The notes: a model not told the origin generated them from the letters alone. A stretch of DNA of 64,000 nucleotides from Microbacteriaceae bacterium (GCA_004297935.1 SCRE01000021.1:1-64000); one strand, 5' to 3'; positions 8,938 through 19,197 are shown, counted from the stretch's first letter. Numbers and translations: made by a program.

Positions 8938-11289
8938 ATGCCCACAGTCATCGGGACGAAAGTGCGGCGAGCCTTCGCGCTTCTCGCAATTGCCGCACTG
9001 ACGGCGAGCGGGTTTGCGGTTGGTATGGTCTCCGGGCCTGCGCACGCGAATGATGTAGGAACCGCTTTCTACTCGCCAGGTTCGTCGAATGAATTCATGG
9101 CGTACAGCCGGGTGATCCGATTGCAGTACTCGGGTAGCGCGAACGGCACGCTTATCGGAACGTTCGAGCACAGGAATCTCGATGGAACCCCGACAAGCTT
9201 CGTTATCAGAAAGAGCACGGATGACGGCGCGACCTGGTCAACGCTGACGACTCTCAGTGATCCGCTCACCGGCACCGGACATCCTTCCGACCAGATGTGG
9301 CAGCCCGCCTTCTTCGAGTTCCCGACATCGATGGGCGGTTTCCCCGCCGGAACACTGCTCCTTCAGGGCAATATGGCTCCTTCCAACAACACCTCGACAA
9401 GTTTCGTGGAATGGCGGAGCACCAATGCCGGAGCGAGCTGGAGCTACGTCTCAAACTTCCAGAACGGTGGTGGCGAGGGATCTGGCATTTGGGAGCCGTT
9501 CATGGCTCTGGATTCGACGGGCAACCTTGTGACCTACTTCTCAGACGAGCGCCAAAATGGGACGTACAGCCAGAGGCTCGGCCACATTGTCTCGACCGAT
9601 GGCGGCACCACCTGGAGCGCAAATCCGGATGGCTCGACTCGGGTCGCGCCCGGTGAAGTGAACGACGTCGCCAGCACGACACAGTCCGACCGCCCGGGGA
9701 TGGCCACTGTGGCGCGCACTTCCGGGGGCACCTACTTCATGAGCTACGAGATCTGCGGACCGACCTATAACTGTTCGGTCCACTACAAGTCGTCCGCGAC
9801 CGGCGACTCCTGGGGAGGCGGCGCATCCGACCTTGGTACGCTGGCGCAGACCAGCGACGGCAGGACTCTGAATGGCACGCCATACATCGCATGGGCGCCT
9901 GCAGGTGGTGCATCAGGTGAATTGCTGCTCACCGGGCACACCGAGAGCGCGGGCGAATCACAGCAGGTGATCTTCACGAACGCGAACAACGGAAGCGGCT
10001 CGTGGTCGTGGACTCCCGCCCCTCTCATCGCCACAGGCAGCGGCTCAAACTGCAGTCCCAACTACAGCCCCAATCTGCTCGTCTCGTCGTCTGGACAGTC
10101 TGTGCGCTACACCGCGGCGTCCGCCGTGGGAACCTATGGATGCTCTGAAGTCACGGGTCAAGTGAACGTCGGTGTCCTGCCGAAGTCGTCGTCTTTCGAT
10201 GCCAGCCAGGCGGGCTGGATCGACTACGGCGGATGCTGGTCCCTCAGTGGGGGCGCATATCACGAGACGTGCGGTGGAACGGGAGGCAACAAGGCTGTTG
10301 CGGGCAACACCAGTTGGGGCGACTATACGCTTCAGGGCGATGTCCGGTACGACTCGGGCACGCAGGCTGGATTCATTGTGCGGGTGAGCAATCCTGCGAT
10401 CGGCACTGACGCTCTGAATGGCTACTACGTCGGAGTCTCGTCGACGCAGATAACGCTCGGCAGGCAGGCGAACAGTTGGACTGCCCTCCAATCAGTCACC
10501 ATCCCCGGCGGGTTAGCAGCGGGCGCCTGGTACCACCTGGTGATCCAAGCGGTCGGCTGCACCTTCACAGTCTCGGGTATTCCCGTCGGTAGCGCGGCGA
10601 CGCCAACGAGCTTCAGCTATACCGACACCGGCTGCGCCTTCACATCCGGAGCAGTAGGTGTTCGCGATATGGCAAGCACAGCGAGCTGGCGTAATGTCAC
10701 AGTAACGGCGGGAGGGTCGACGAACACATCGACCGCGCCTTACCTCGCACCCTTCGCCAGCGGTTCCGTAGCGGGCTGGACGACATACGGGGGAACATGG
10801 GCGTCGACGGCCTCGACTGAGACGTACGCGAACACGACAGGGGGTCCGGGTGAGAAATCGATCGCCGGATCGACGTCGTGGACCAACTACTCCTTGTCCG
10901 GCGACGTGCAACTGAATACCGCAACGGGTGGTAGTCCCAACGCGGGCCTGCTCGTGAGGGTCACCAGCCCATCCGTCGGAGTCGACGCATTGAACGGCTA
11001 CTATGCTGGTGTGACGCCGACCCAGATCGTGCTGGGACGTGAGCAATCGGGATGGACGGCGCTCGCGTCGGCAAATCTACCGGTCGCACTACCAACTGGA
11101 GCCTGGTATCACCTGACAGTCGAAGCCGTGGGATGCCTGATCACCGTGACGGGCGTGCCGAGCTCTGGCGGCGGCCAGGTATCCATCAGTCACAACGACA
11201 CGGGATGCACATTCACCTCCGGCGCGATCGGTGTGCGGACGTTCAACACGACCGCGACGTGGCGTGATGTTGCCGTCACTCCCCGATAG
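8938..11289 (+). CDS. secreted sialidase-superfamily beta-propeller glycosidase (GH93-like) with two C-terminal laminin-G-like modules
   Basis: The 783-residue protein has a signal peptide ending in PAHA-ND (about residue 37). A propeller domain follows (about 40-410) with Asp boxes STDDGATW, STNAGASW and STDGGTTW. Blocks such as MWQPAFFE, FPAGTLLLQGN, IWEPFM, LVTYFSDER and RPGM look most like GH93 exo-1,5-alpha-L-arabinanases, although GH33 sialidases share the fold. Two copies of a module of about 175 residues follow (DYTLQGDV / NYSLSGDV ... LNGYYVGV / LNGYYAGV ... CAFTSGAVGVR / CTFTSGAIGVR), resembling laminin-G/CBM66-type sugar-binding sandwiches. No cell-wall anchor is visible. The start is fixed by AAAAAGGA ahead of ATG 8938. 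Shared operators tie it to the GH2/ABC operon. Confidence 0.75.
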   Translation: MPTVIGTKVRRAFALLAIAALTASGFAVGMVSGPAHANDVGTAFYSPGSSNEFMAYSRVIRLQYSGSANGTLIGTFEHRNLDGTPTSFVIRKSTDDGATWSTLTTLSDPLTGTGHPSDQMWQPAFFEFPTSMGGFPAGTLLLQGNMAPSNNTSTSFVEWRSTNAGASWSYVSNFQNGGGEGSGIWEPFMALDSTGNLVTYFSDERQNGTYSQRLGHIVSTDGGTTWSANPDGSTRVAPGEVNDVASTTQSDRPGMATVARTSGGTYFMSYEICGPTYNCSVHYKSSATGDSWGGGASDLGTLAQTSDGRTLNGTPYIAWAPAGGASGELLLTGHTESAGESQQVIFTNANNGSGSWSWTPAPLIATGSGSNCSPNYSPNLLVSSSGQSVRYTAASAVGTYGCSEVTGQVNVGVLPKSSSFDASQAGWIDYGGCWSLSGGAYHETCGGTGGNKAVAGNTSWGDYTLQGDVRYDSGTQAGFIVRVSNPAIGTDALNGYYVGVSSTQITLGRQANSWTALQSVTIPGGLAAGAWYHLVIQAVGCTFTVSGIPVGSAATPTSFSYTDTGCAFTSGAVGVRDMASTASWRNVTVTAGGSTNTSTAPYLAPFASGSVAGWTTYGGTWASTASTETYANTTGGPGEKSIAGSTSWTNYSLSGDVQLNTATGGSPNAGLLVRVTSPSVGVDALNGYYAGVTPTQIVLGREQSGWTALASANLPVALPTGAWYHLTVEAVGCLITVTGVPSSGGGQVSISHNDTGCTFTSGAIGVRTFNTTATWRDVAVTPR

Positions 11290-11430
11290 TTTCATCCGGC
11301 CAGCTGGGCGAGACTGCAGGCCGTGGGCAGGTGCGAGAGATTCCGATGCGCCTTCGGTAGAGTCGGTTTGCGAGATGTCGAAGACGGTCACGATAGGGAA
11401 CCGCACGACACCGGGAAGAGGCTCGCCTGG

Positions 11431-13206
11431 TCAGGCCCTCGCCGGAACCGGTTGTACGCGCGCTGGCAGGGGCGGCTTCCGGTGGTCGGCACGTGCGGCG
11501 ACGGGCACTCGCGTGCCGGTCTCGGGGTCGTACCCGTACACTGCGCGTGCTCGCTCGGCTGACACAAGACCCTCTGCGACGTCGGCGGAGACCATCTGGG
11601 GGTCTCTCACGGACGGATCGCCGTACCCGCCGCCGCCGGAGTGGATGGAGACCACGCGTTGGCCGTCGGTGAGGACTGCGGTGCCAGCTAGCGGCAGCTG
11701 CCGCACGCTACCGTCGACATCAATGAGAAGGGCGTCCGACCGCCCCGCAGCGCCACCGCCGCGCACGCCGGCTGGCGGGAACACGTGGTGGTCAACGGTG
11801 TACGCGATGGTGAGGTCGGTCCCTACGGGGCCGAAGACCGCGCGGACGCCGTGTGCGCCGCGGTAGGTTCCCGCGCCCTCCGAGTCGGTGATCACCGCCA
11901 CTTCCTCCACGAGGATCGGATACCGCTGCTCGTCGAGTTCGACGCTGTCACGATGGAGAAGACCTGCGGCCGCCGGGTTCGAGAAGACGAGCCAGCCGTC
12001 GTTGGTCGACGATCCGGGTCCGCCCTGGGAGCCGAGGAAGATCTGGCTGATGAACGGCTGCCCGTCCTTGCCCGGATGTTCCCCGGAGATCACTCCGAGC
12101 CCCGGCGCGAGGCCGCCGGCGCCCTCCGCTAGGCCGATCTGCTCGTATGCCTGGGCGAAGCCCATCTGCGTGAGGCTGACCAGTCGGTCCCCAAGGTTCG
12201 TTGTTGCCATCGAGGTGCTGTGCGGGAAACGAGGGATGCCCACGACGCAGTTCTCGCGCAGCTCGATCCGCACGCGGCGGAGGCTGCCCTCGTTGTGCGG
12301 GATGCTCGGATCGAGGCAGTTGAAGATCCCGGCCGTGGCATTGTTGATCGAACACACCATCGAGGAGTTCAGGCCCGCGGGAATGCAGTCGATGTTGTTG
12401 GTCAGATCGACGACGATCGTCGCCTCATCCGGATCGATCCGCCCGCGCACGTCGAGCGGGATGCCGTCCGGCATGACGGGGATGGGGTCATGTGTCCCCG
12501 TCGTGTGGAACTGCGCCGCGGGCATCCGCCGGATCGCCTCGACCATCCGTCGCTCCGAGTAGTCGAACCACTCGGTGACGAACGACCGGATCGTCTCCTT
12601 GCCGTAACGCCGGACGAACTCACTCAGTCGCCGCTCGCCCGTGCGGGCCGCGCCGACGAGCGCGAGGTAGTCTCCGTACCACTGCTCCGGTACGCGGATG
12701 CGCGAGCGGCACATCCGGATGATGTCGTCGATGTCGATGAAGTCCCGCTGCACCTGGACGCAGGGGAACACGAGGGCGCCCTCCTCATAGACGTCCTTCG
12801 CGAAAGGCATGTACGTGCTCGCCACGCTGTTGCCGGCATCGGCCTGGTGTGCCTTGACCGAGGTGGTGAAGAAGTGCTCGCCGTCCACGAAGACCGGCAC
12901 GAGGATCGTATGGTCCGCTGCGTGCGTGTTGCCGGTGTATGGGTCGTTGTGAAGGAAGGCGTCACCCTCCCTAAAGTCCGGGTGGTTCTGCTTGATCGTC
13001 GCCGCCTGGTGGGCGGCACCGACCACGTGCACCGGCAGGCCTTCCGCCGTCGCCAGCAGCCCGTCGTCCGAGCTGACGATCGCGCAGGAGAAGTCCCGTG
13101 CCGTTGTCAACACCGTCGAGCGGCCCGAACGCAGGAGGGTGTTGCTCATCTCGCGCACGATGGTGTCGAGCTTCGAGCTGAGTACTGACAGGGTGATTCC
13201 GTCCAT
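11431..13206 (-). CDS. hyuB: hydantoinase/oxoprolinase subunit B (HyuB)
   Basis: This 591-residue protein belongs to the HyuB family, which with HyuA forms ATP-dependent amidohydrolases opening hydantoins, N-methylhydantoin or 5-oxoproline; related pairs carboxylate acetone or acetophenone. Family blocks visible include HNDPYTGNTHAADHTILVPVF, NEGSLRRVRIEL and GGGGYGDP near the C-terminus. The ATG at 13206 (MDGITLSV) is chosen: the open frame extends 27 residues upstream into hyuA, but those residues are not family-like. Only 11 bp separate it from the HyuA stop. It is the last gene of a leftward operon that starts with an ABC importer. The exact cyclic substrate is unknown. Confidence 0.85.
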   Translation of the reverse strand: MDGITLSVLSSKLDTIVREMSNTLLRSGRSTVLTTARDFSCAIVSSDDGLLATAEGLPVHVVGAAHQAATIKQNHPDFREGDAFLHNDPYTGNTHAADHTILVPVFVDGEHFFTTSVKAHQADAGNSVASTYMPFAKDVYEEGALVFPCVQVQRDFIDIDDIIRMCRSRIRVPEQWYGDYLALVGAARTGERRLSEFVRRYGKETIRSFVTEWFDYSERRMVEAIRRMPAAQFHTTGTHDPIPVMPDGIPLDVRGRIDPDEATIVVDLTNNIDCIPAGLNSSMVCSINNATAGIFNCLDPSIPHNEGSLRRVRIELRENCVVGIPRFPHSTSMATTNLGDRLVSLTQMGFAQAYEQIGLAEGAGGLAPGLGVISGEHPGKDGQPFISQIFLGSQGGPGSSTNDGWLVFSNPAAAGLLHRDSVELDEQRYPILVEEVAVITDSEGAGTYRGAHGVRAVFGPVGTDLTIAYTVDHHVFPPAGVRGGGAAGRSDALLIDVDGSVRQLPLAGTAVLTDGQRVVSIHSGGGGYGDPSVRDPQMVSADVAEGLVSAERARAVYGYDPETGTRVPVAARADHRKPPLPARVQPVPARA

Positions 13207-13217
13207 GTTTGGGGTCC

Positions 13218-15329
13218 TCAATCGATCGGCGCGGTCGCACCGCGGGTCATCAGGTAGTGGCTGCCGGGAAGGATCTGCGCCGCCCAATCCGGCGGGATGA
13301 CGATGGTGGTCGTCGGCTCATCGATGAACGCTGGCCCGTCGACGCGCTCACCTACCAGGAGCCGGCCGCTGTTCACGCGCCGCGCGGGAATACGGCCGAC
13401 CTCGGGAAAGTACGCTGACTGTCCGCCAGCCGAGGCCGCCGTCGTCGCTGGTGTCGCGGCTGGCTTCGTGATCGTCAGCTGCGATTCCATCCCGTGCGTG
13501 ACCGTGAGTCTTGCCACCCACGTCAGGATTTCGACTGGCGAGCCATCCTCGCGAACCGAGTAGTGGCGCTCGTGCGCGCGATGGAACCTCTCCGTCAGGG
13601 TGGCTGTGTCCTGCGCTGACAGATGCGGCCCGTCGAGGGGGATCGGCAGCTCCCAGAGCTGGTTGGGGTACCGCGCCTCCGCAAAGAACTCCTTCGAGAC
13701 CGATGTGATGTCGACCTCGAGCGAGCGCGCCTTCGTGTCCAGCTCGCGATCGAGCTCGGCCAGCAACCTGTTCACGGCCGTCTCATCGAGCGTATTGCTT
13801 GTGGTGATGAGCGTCCGTCGCACTTCGGTGACGATGTCCGAACGATGACCGCCCCAGGCGCTCATGACACCCGCGAACCCGGGCACGAGGATCTCCGTAC
13901 AGTCCAGCTCGCGAGCGATGTTCGCGATATTGAGGCCGCCGGCGCCGCCTCCGGAGACGATGATCGCGGCACGCGGGTCGATGCCCTGGCTGATCGTGAC
14001 ATCCTTGATCGCGGACACCATCGCCTCGGCCGCCAAGTGGAGGATGCCGCTGGCCGCCTCGTCGATGGTGAGGCCGAGCGGCTCGGCCGCGTCCAGACGG
14101 ATCGCGGTGCGAGCGGCTTCGACGTCGAGCGTCATCCGTCCGCCGAGGAACGCGCCGGGGTCGAGGTAGCCGAGGACGGTCGCCGCGTCCGTGACAGTCG
14201 GCTTCGTCCCGCCGCGGCCATAAGCGGCCGGACCGGGATTCGCTCCCGCACTGTGGGGCCCGAGGCGCAGGAGGCCACCCTCGTCGACCCACGCGATGGA
14301 TCCGCCACCAGCACCGATGCTCTGCACGTCCACGCAGCTGATTCCGAGCATGTGCCCACGGAACTTCTCCCCAAGCCATGACTCGGACGTTCGGATGATC
14401 TCGCCGTCGGCGACGACGCTCACGTCGAACGTGGTGCCACCGACGTCGCACACAATCGCGTCCCTTCCCGCGGCGACTTCGGCTCCCACTTCCTCGAGCA
14501 GGCTCAACGCCGCGCGCGGCGCGAGCGCGGGCCCGGAACCGATCGAGTAGATCGGTTTCTCGATGACATCTGCCGCCTCCCACGCGCCGCCGAAGGACGT
14601 GGCGAGGAGGAGGTTGCCGGTGAAGCCCACGTCCACGAGGTCCGTGGCCAGCCGCCGGAGGTAGCCCTGCATCAGAGGCTTGAGCGAGGCGTCGATCGCC
14701 GTCGAGGATGTGCGGCGGTACTCCCGCACAATGGGGTTGAGTTCGTGTGAGAGCGTCACGGCCATGTCCGGGGCGAGCTCCGTGACGATCTCGCGCACCC
14801 TGCGCTCGTGCTCGGGGTGCAGCATCGACCACAGCAGCGAGACGGCGATGGCGCGTGCACCGGCGTCGGCCGCGGCCGCGACAGCGCTCCGAACGGATGC
14901 TTCGGCCAGCGGGGTGACGACCTCGCCCAGCGCGTTGATGCGTTCGTCGATCTCGAACGTGAGCCGTCGCGGAACATAGGGCCGGGGGTACGCCATGTGG
15001 TAGTTGAAGGGCTCGAGTTTGCCACCCTCCCGGAGGTAGAGCGTATCGCGGAATCCCCGCGTACAGAGGAGGGCTGTGGCATCGGTCTTGCCCTCGACGA
15101 CGGCATTGGTCGACCGCGTGGTGCCGTACAACAGCAGCGCGGCGTTCTCGAAGATGTGCTCGGTGCTGGTGTCGGCCTGGCGCGCGATGTCGGCGATGGC
15201 GCCCTCGATGCCGTTGAAGGCGCGCGAGGCATCCGTCAGCGACTTGGAAATCCAGGTGTCGCCCTCCGTGCTGGAGACGACGACATCGGTGAAGGTGCCG
15301 CCAGTGTCGACGGCGATCTGATATTGCAT
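13218..15329 (-). CDS. hyuA: hydantoinase/oxoprolinase subunit A (HyuA)
   Basis: The 703-residue protein begins with the ASKHA-type phosphate-binding loop (VDTGGTFTDVVV, residues 7-18). It has the GTTRSTNAV block, a second nucleotide-binding segment (VCDVGGTTFDVSVV, near residue 290) and IVSGGGAGGLN (near 465), all typical of HyuA. It should bind ATP and activate a cyclic imide or lactam for ring opening with HyuB. It starts 30 bp after the aminotransferase stop on the same strand. The pair is placed with an aminotransferase and sugar-type transporter, which suggests the ring-opened product carries an amino group. Confidence 0.88.
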   Translation of the reverse strand: MQYQIAVDTGGTFTDVVVSSTEGDTWISKSLTDASRAFNGIEGAIADIARQADTSTEHIFENAALLLYGTTRSTNAVVEGKTDATALLCTRGFRDTLYLREGGKLEPFNYHMAYPRPYVPRRLTFEIDERINALGEVVTPLAEASVRSAVAAAADAGARAIAVSLLWSMLHPEHERRVREIVTELAPDMAVTLSHELNPIVREYRRTSSTAIDASLKPLMQGYLRRLATDLVDVGFTGNLLLATSFGGAWEAADVIEKPIYSIGSGPALAPRAALSLLEEVGAEVAAGRDAIVCDVGGTTFDVSVVADGEIIRTSESWLGEKFRGHMLGISCVDVQSIGAGGGSIAWVDEGGLLRLGPHSAGANPGPAAYGRGGTKPTVTDAATVLGYLDPGAFLGGRMTLDVEAARTAIRLDAAEPLGLTIDEAASGILHLAAEAMVSAIKDVTISQGIDPRAAIIVSGGGAGGLNIANIARELDCTEILVPGFAGVMSAWGGHRSDIVTEVRRTLITTSNTLDETAVNRLLAELDRELDTKARSLEVDITSVSKEFFAEARYPNQLWELPIPLDGPHLSAQDTATLTERFHRAHERHYSVREDGSPVEILTWVARLTVTHGMESQLTITKPAATPATTAASAGGQSAYFPEVGRIPARRVNSGRLLVGERVDGPAFIDEPTTTIVIPPDWAAQILPGSHYLMTRGATAPID

Positions 15330-15359
15330 GGGGGTGAGGGTGCCTTTCGTCAGGATCGT

Positions 15360-16640
15360 TCAGGCCGCGGTGACGCGGTCGAGTTCAGCGATGACAGACT
15401 CGAGGCGGTCGAGGCCGTCATCGAGCAGATTCTCGGGGATGTTCAACGCCGGGCCGAAGCGGAGGACGTTGCCGTAGACGCCGGCCGCTGGCATCGTCAG
15501 CAGGCCGTGCGTGGCCGCGAGGGCCTTCGCGGCATTTGCAGCAACGCGATTCGGCTCTGTCGTGCCCGGGACGACCAGCTCGATCCCACAGGACAGCCCG
15601 GCGCTGCGGCACTCACCGACGATCAGGTAGTCCTGTTCCCACCGCCGCATCCGCGCGGCGACTTCCACTGCTGCGGCGGCGCCGCGTGCCACGAGGTCGT
15701 CGGTGTCGAAGATTCGCAGCATCGCGAGACCGGCCGCCGTCGAGAGCGGGTTGCCACCGAAGGTGCTCGTGAGTGATCCCGCCGGGACACGATCGTAGAC
15801 GTCCCGCGAGGACATGATGGCCACGATCGGAAGCCCTCCGCCGAGGTGTTTCGCGCCGAGGAGGAGGTCGGGGGTGATCCCGGCTGCCTGGTATGCCCAG
15901 GTCGTCCCGCTGCGGCCGAGACCGCTCTGGATCTCGTCGAGGATGAACACCAGGTTGTAGCGATCGGCGATCTCCCGGACGCCGCGGAGGAACCGGGCGG
16001 ATGCGGGAACGACGCCGCCGGCGCCGAGGAACGCCTCCATCAGGATCGCTCCGATCCGGCCTGCACCCTCCATCTGGATCTGCGCGTCCAGCAGTGCCAG
16101 CGCCGTCTCATCGACGTCGCCGGGAAGCATCCACCGGTAAGGGTAGGGATAGTGGGCCCGCACGACCGGCCCGACGATCGTGCTGCCGAACACGTCGCGC
16201 ACACCCGCCTGCCCGTCGACGGTGACCCCGGATGCGGTCTTCCCATGGAACGCGCCGGAGAAGGCCACCAGGCCGTGGCGGCCGGTTACCGCCCGCGCGA
16301 TCTTGAGCGCCGTCTCGATGCCCTCGGATCCGGTTGACATGAAGAACGCCTGGTCGAAGTCGCCGCCGGTGGTCTCAAGGATCGCCTCGGCGAGATCGCT
16401 GCGGGGGCGTGTGTCGTGGGCGTACACGTTGGTGAGGGTCCGCGCCTGGGCGGACACCGCCTCGGCGATCCGTTCGTCTGCTTGCCCGGCAGCGAGGACG
16501 AGAACCCCGGAAGCGAAATCGATGTACTCGTTGTCCTCGGTGTCCCAGAGGAGCGACCCTTTGGCACGCTCGACGACCATCGAGTTGCTGACCCGGGCCA
16601 GGTCGGGGAAGCTGCGCGTAGTGCTGGCGGTGAGAGACAT
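15360..16640 (-). CDS. class III (omega-type) aminotransferase
   Basis: A 426-residue PLP enzyme of fold type I, class III. The cofactor-binding Asp lies in FILDEIQSGLGR (D235), the Schiff-base Lys in LGAKHLGGG (K264), and the STGSEGIETALKIAR segment (102-116) binds the cofactor phosphate. Members transfer amino groups from omega- or beta-amino acids, ornithine or diamines to 2-oxo acids. It lies between the ABC permease (6-bp gap) and HyuA in a leftward operon, so it probably deaminates the product released by HyuAB. Substrate is not readable. Confidence 0.88.
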   Translation of the reverse strand: MSLTASTTRSFPDLARVSNSMVVERAKGSLLWDTEDNEYIDFASGVLVLAAGQADERIAEAVSAQARTLTNVYAHDTRPRSDLAEAILETTGGDFDQAFFMSTGSEGIETALKIARAVTGRHGLVAFSGAFHGKTASGVTVDGQAGVRDVFGSTIVGPVVRAHYPYPYRWMLPGDVDETALALLDAQIQMEGAGRIGAILMEAFLGAGGVVPASARFLRGVREIADRYNLVFILDEIQSGLGRSGTTWAYQAAGITPDLLLGAKHLGGGLPIVAIMSSRDVYDRVPAGSLTSTFGGNPLSTAAGLAMLRIFDTDDLVARGAAAAVEVAARMRRWEQDYLIVGECRSAGLSCGIELVVPGTTEPNRVAANAAKALAATHGLLTMPAAGVYGNVLRFGPALNIPENLLDDGLDRLESVIAELDRVTAA

Positions 16641-16646
16641 GTTTCA

Positions 16647-17690
16647 TCAGTCCTGTCTGGTGTCGCGGGTGGTGTAGCGGGTCATGAGCAGGGCAACGAC
16701 AATGATGGCGCCGCGCGATGCGTCGACCCAATAGGAGGGGACGTTGGCGAGAGTGAGCACGTTCGCGATAAATGAGAGGAAGAGGACACCCGTCACCGCG
16801 CCAAGGATCGTTCCGCGGCCACCGTTGAGGCTGAACGCGCCGATCGCGAGAGCCGCCATGACACTGAGGGCATCGTTGGTGCCCTGGTTGGCGACCACCG
16901 AGTCGATGCGCCCACTTGTGATGATCCCGGCCAGCGCGGCAAGGATGCCTGCGACGACGAAGGTCCCGACCACGATGCGATCAACGTGGATCCCGGCCGC
17001 GCGCGCCGCGCGCGGGTTGGCGCCGATCGCGTAGATCGAGCGGCCGATCCGATGGTGGTTCAGGAACACGGCTACGGCGATGCACAGCAGAGCTGCGAAG
17101 ATGATCGACACCGGGATGGGGCCTATCTTGGCCGATCCGAGGTAGGTGAACACGGGTGGCGGACTGTAGATCGTCTGCCCGTTGGAGACGCCCAGGGTCG
17201 CACCGCGCAAGAGGATCAACATCGCGAGCGACGTGATGAACGAGTTGAGTCGGAACCTCGTCACCAGAAACCCATTGAGGGCTCCGATCAGGGCACCGAT
17301 CAGGAGAGCGATCAGGAGCCCCAGCCACGGGCTGAGGCCGACGCCGAACCCGAACGGCGCGGCGACGATGAGGCTCGCGGCGATCATCGGGGCGAACGCA
17401 GAGGTCGACTCGATCGAAAGGTCGAAGTTGCCCGCCAAGAGCACGAGCGACATGCCGAGCGTGAGCACGGCGAGCGACGAGGCCTGCTGGAGGACGTTCA
17501 CGATGTTGGTCGCGGTGAGGAAGGCGGGAGAGACGAACGCGCCGATGACCAGCAGCAGGATCAACGCCGGCCAGACGGTCAGCGACTGCCGCTCGCGACG
17601 CCACAGCTGGCTGCGGCTGAGGAATGCGAGTGGCCGTCGTTTTGTGCGGATGGGGGCGGTTGTGAGGTCAGCGGTCGACATGGTTGTCAC
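16647..17690 (-). CDS. ribose-type ABC transporter permease (RbsC family)
   Basis: A 347-residue membrane protein of the branched-chain/ribose permease family, with eight to ten hydrophobic segments and the family block GxNxxAARxxGI (IGANPRAARAAGI, about residues 242-254). It overlaps the end of the upstream ATPase gene by 23 bp, so the two are coupled. With the ATPase and the binding protein encoded just upstream it forms a complete importer. Confidence 0.88.
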   Translation of the reverse strand: MTTMSTADLTTAPIRTKRRPLAFLSRSQLWRRERQSLTVWPALILLLVIGAFVSPAFLTATNIVNVLQQASSLAVLTLGMSLVLLAGNFDLSIESTSAFAPMIAASLIVAAPFGFGVGLSPWLGLLIALLIGALIGALNGFLVTRFRLNSFITSLAMLILLRGATLGVSNGQTIYSPPPVFTYLGSAKIGPIPVSIIFAALLCIAVAVFLNHHRIGRSIYAIGANPRAARAAGIHVDRIVVGTFVVAGILAALAGIITSGRIDSVVANQGTNDALSVMAALAIGAFSLNGGRGTILGAVTGVLFLSFIANVLTLANVPSYWVDASRGAIIVVALLMTRYTTRDTRQD

Positions 17691-19197
17691 CTACTCCTTC
17701 GATAGCGGATACCAGCGCACAGTCGTCGCCGGGGTCGGTGAGCACGTTCATGACGCGCCCGCGGAACAGGGCCACAATCCTGTTGCAGAAAGCGAACTCG
17801 TCGGGTTCGTCCGAGATGAGGACGGCGGCACGCCCGGAGGCGAGCTGTGCCTGGACGAGCTCGTAGATTGTGCGCTTGGAGGCGATGTCCACCCCGGTCG
17901 TTGGATTCATGAGCACGAGCAGGTCTGGATCGGCAGCGATCGCGCGTCCGAGCGCGACCTTCTGCTGGTTGCCACCGCTGAGGGCCTCCACCGGCTGGTG
18001 GTCGTCGCCGATGGCCGCCACGCCCGTTCGGTCCTCCAGCGCCAGCGCCCGAGCGTCCACGTGTGTCCGGCGGAGGAAACCCAGCGCATTCTGCATGCGA
18101 TCCCAGACGCTCATCGTGATGTTCTCGCGGATGGACATCGAAAGGACGAGCCCGGTGTCGTGCCTGTCAGGCGACAGAAAACCGACTCCGGCCCGCCGAG
18201 CGGCGTGCACCCCTGCTGCTACGGCTCGTCCGTTCACGGTGATCATGCCAGCGGTGGGAGCCGCGAGTCCACCGAGGATCAGGCCGAGGTCCTCCTTGCC
18301 GGAGCCGATGAGCCCCGCGACTCCGACACACTCGCCACGTCGCAGCTCCAAGTTGAGCCGTTCCAATCGCTCCGACTCCAAACCCGTGATCGTTAGGACC
18401 GTCGGCGCGTCGTCCGCGACCGGGAGTGGTGTGAGCCGTGCAAACCGGGACTTGGCTTCCGTTCCCACCATGTCGGCGATGAGCTGGTCCTCCGTGACTG
18501 CCGACACAGCGTGCGTCGCAACGAGGCGCCCGTCGCGCAGTACCGACACGCTCTGGCAGAGCTCGTGGATCTCGGCAAGATGGTGCGAGATGTAGACCAC
18601 GCCGGTACCACGCGCGCTCACCTGGCGGATGTTCTCGAACAGCTCGGCAATGCCGCTTCGCTCGAGGCGGGAGGTCGGCTCGTCTAGGATGACGAGATCC
18701 ACGCCGCGGGCGAGCTCCCGGATGATCTCGATCAGCTGACGCTGCGCGAGCGAGAGGCTCGCGACGGAGTCGTCAGCCCGTAGACCGGTTTCCCAATCAT
18801 CGAGCAGATCCTGAACCTCACGGTTCATCCGCCGCGTGTCGACGAAGCCGGCCCGGCCCGGGGGCCTACCGCCGAGGTAGATATTCTCGGCGATCGTGAG
18901 GCTCCTGATCAGCGTGGAGTGCTGATGCACCATCCCGACCGCGGCACGATATTCGATGCTCGACATGGTGGCGGCGTCTCGGCCGGCTACGCGGACTGTA
19001 CCGCTGTCGGGCGGGAGGAAGCCGGCGGCAATGGACATGAGGGTGGACTTTCCTGCTCCGTTCCGGCCGACTACTCCCCTGATCTCACCCGGCGCCACTG
19101 ATAGCGAGACGCCGTCGAGTGCGACGCTGCGCCCGAAGCGCTTCCCTACGTCTTCGATCTCGAGGACCGGTGCAGTCGCTCTTGTCATCGTGCTCAT
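17668..19197 (-). CDS. ribose-type ABC transporter ATPase with two nucleotide-binding domains (RbsA family)
   Basis: The 509-residue protein has two ABC domains. The first has Walker A GRNGAGKST (about residue 40) and signature LSLAQRQLIEI. The second has the degenerate Walker A GLIGSGKED usual in this family and signature LSGGNQQKVALGRA. ATG 19197 is preceded by GGAGG on the minus strand. It follows the binding-protein gene by 57 bp. It drives uptake of the compound processed by the aminotransferase and HyuAB. Confidence 0.9.
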   Translation of the reverse strand: MSTMTRATAPVLEIEDVGKRFGRSVALDGVSLSVAPGEIRGVVGRNGAGKSTLMSIAAGFLPPDSGTVRVAGRDAATMSSIEYRAAVGMVHQHSTLIRSLTIAENIYLGGRPPGRAGFVDTRRMNREVQDLLDDWETGLRADDSVASLSLAQRQLIEIIRELARGVDLVILDEPTSRLERSGIAELFENIRQVSARGTGVVYISHHLAEIHELCQSVSVLRDGRLVATHAVSAVTEDQLIADMVGTEAKSRFARLTPLPVADDAPTVLTITGLESERLERLNLELRRGECVGVAGLIGSGKEDLGLILGGLAAPTAGMITVNGRAVAAGVHAARRAGVGFLSPDRHDTGLVLSMSIRENITMSVWDRMQNALGFLRRTHVDARALALEDRTGVAAIGDDHQPVEALSGGNQQKVALGRAIAADPDLLVLMNPTTGVDIASKRTIYELVQAQLASGRAAVLISDEPDEFAFCNRIVALFRGRVMNVLTDPGDDCALVSAIEGVGDNHVDR

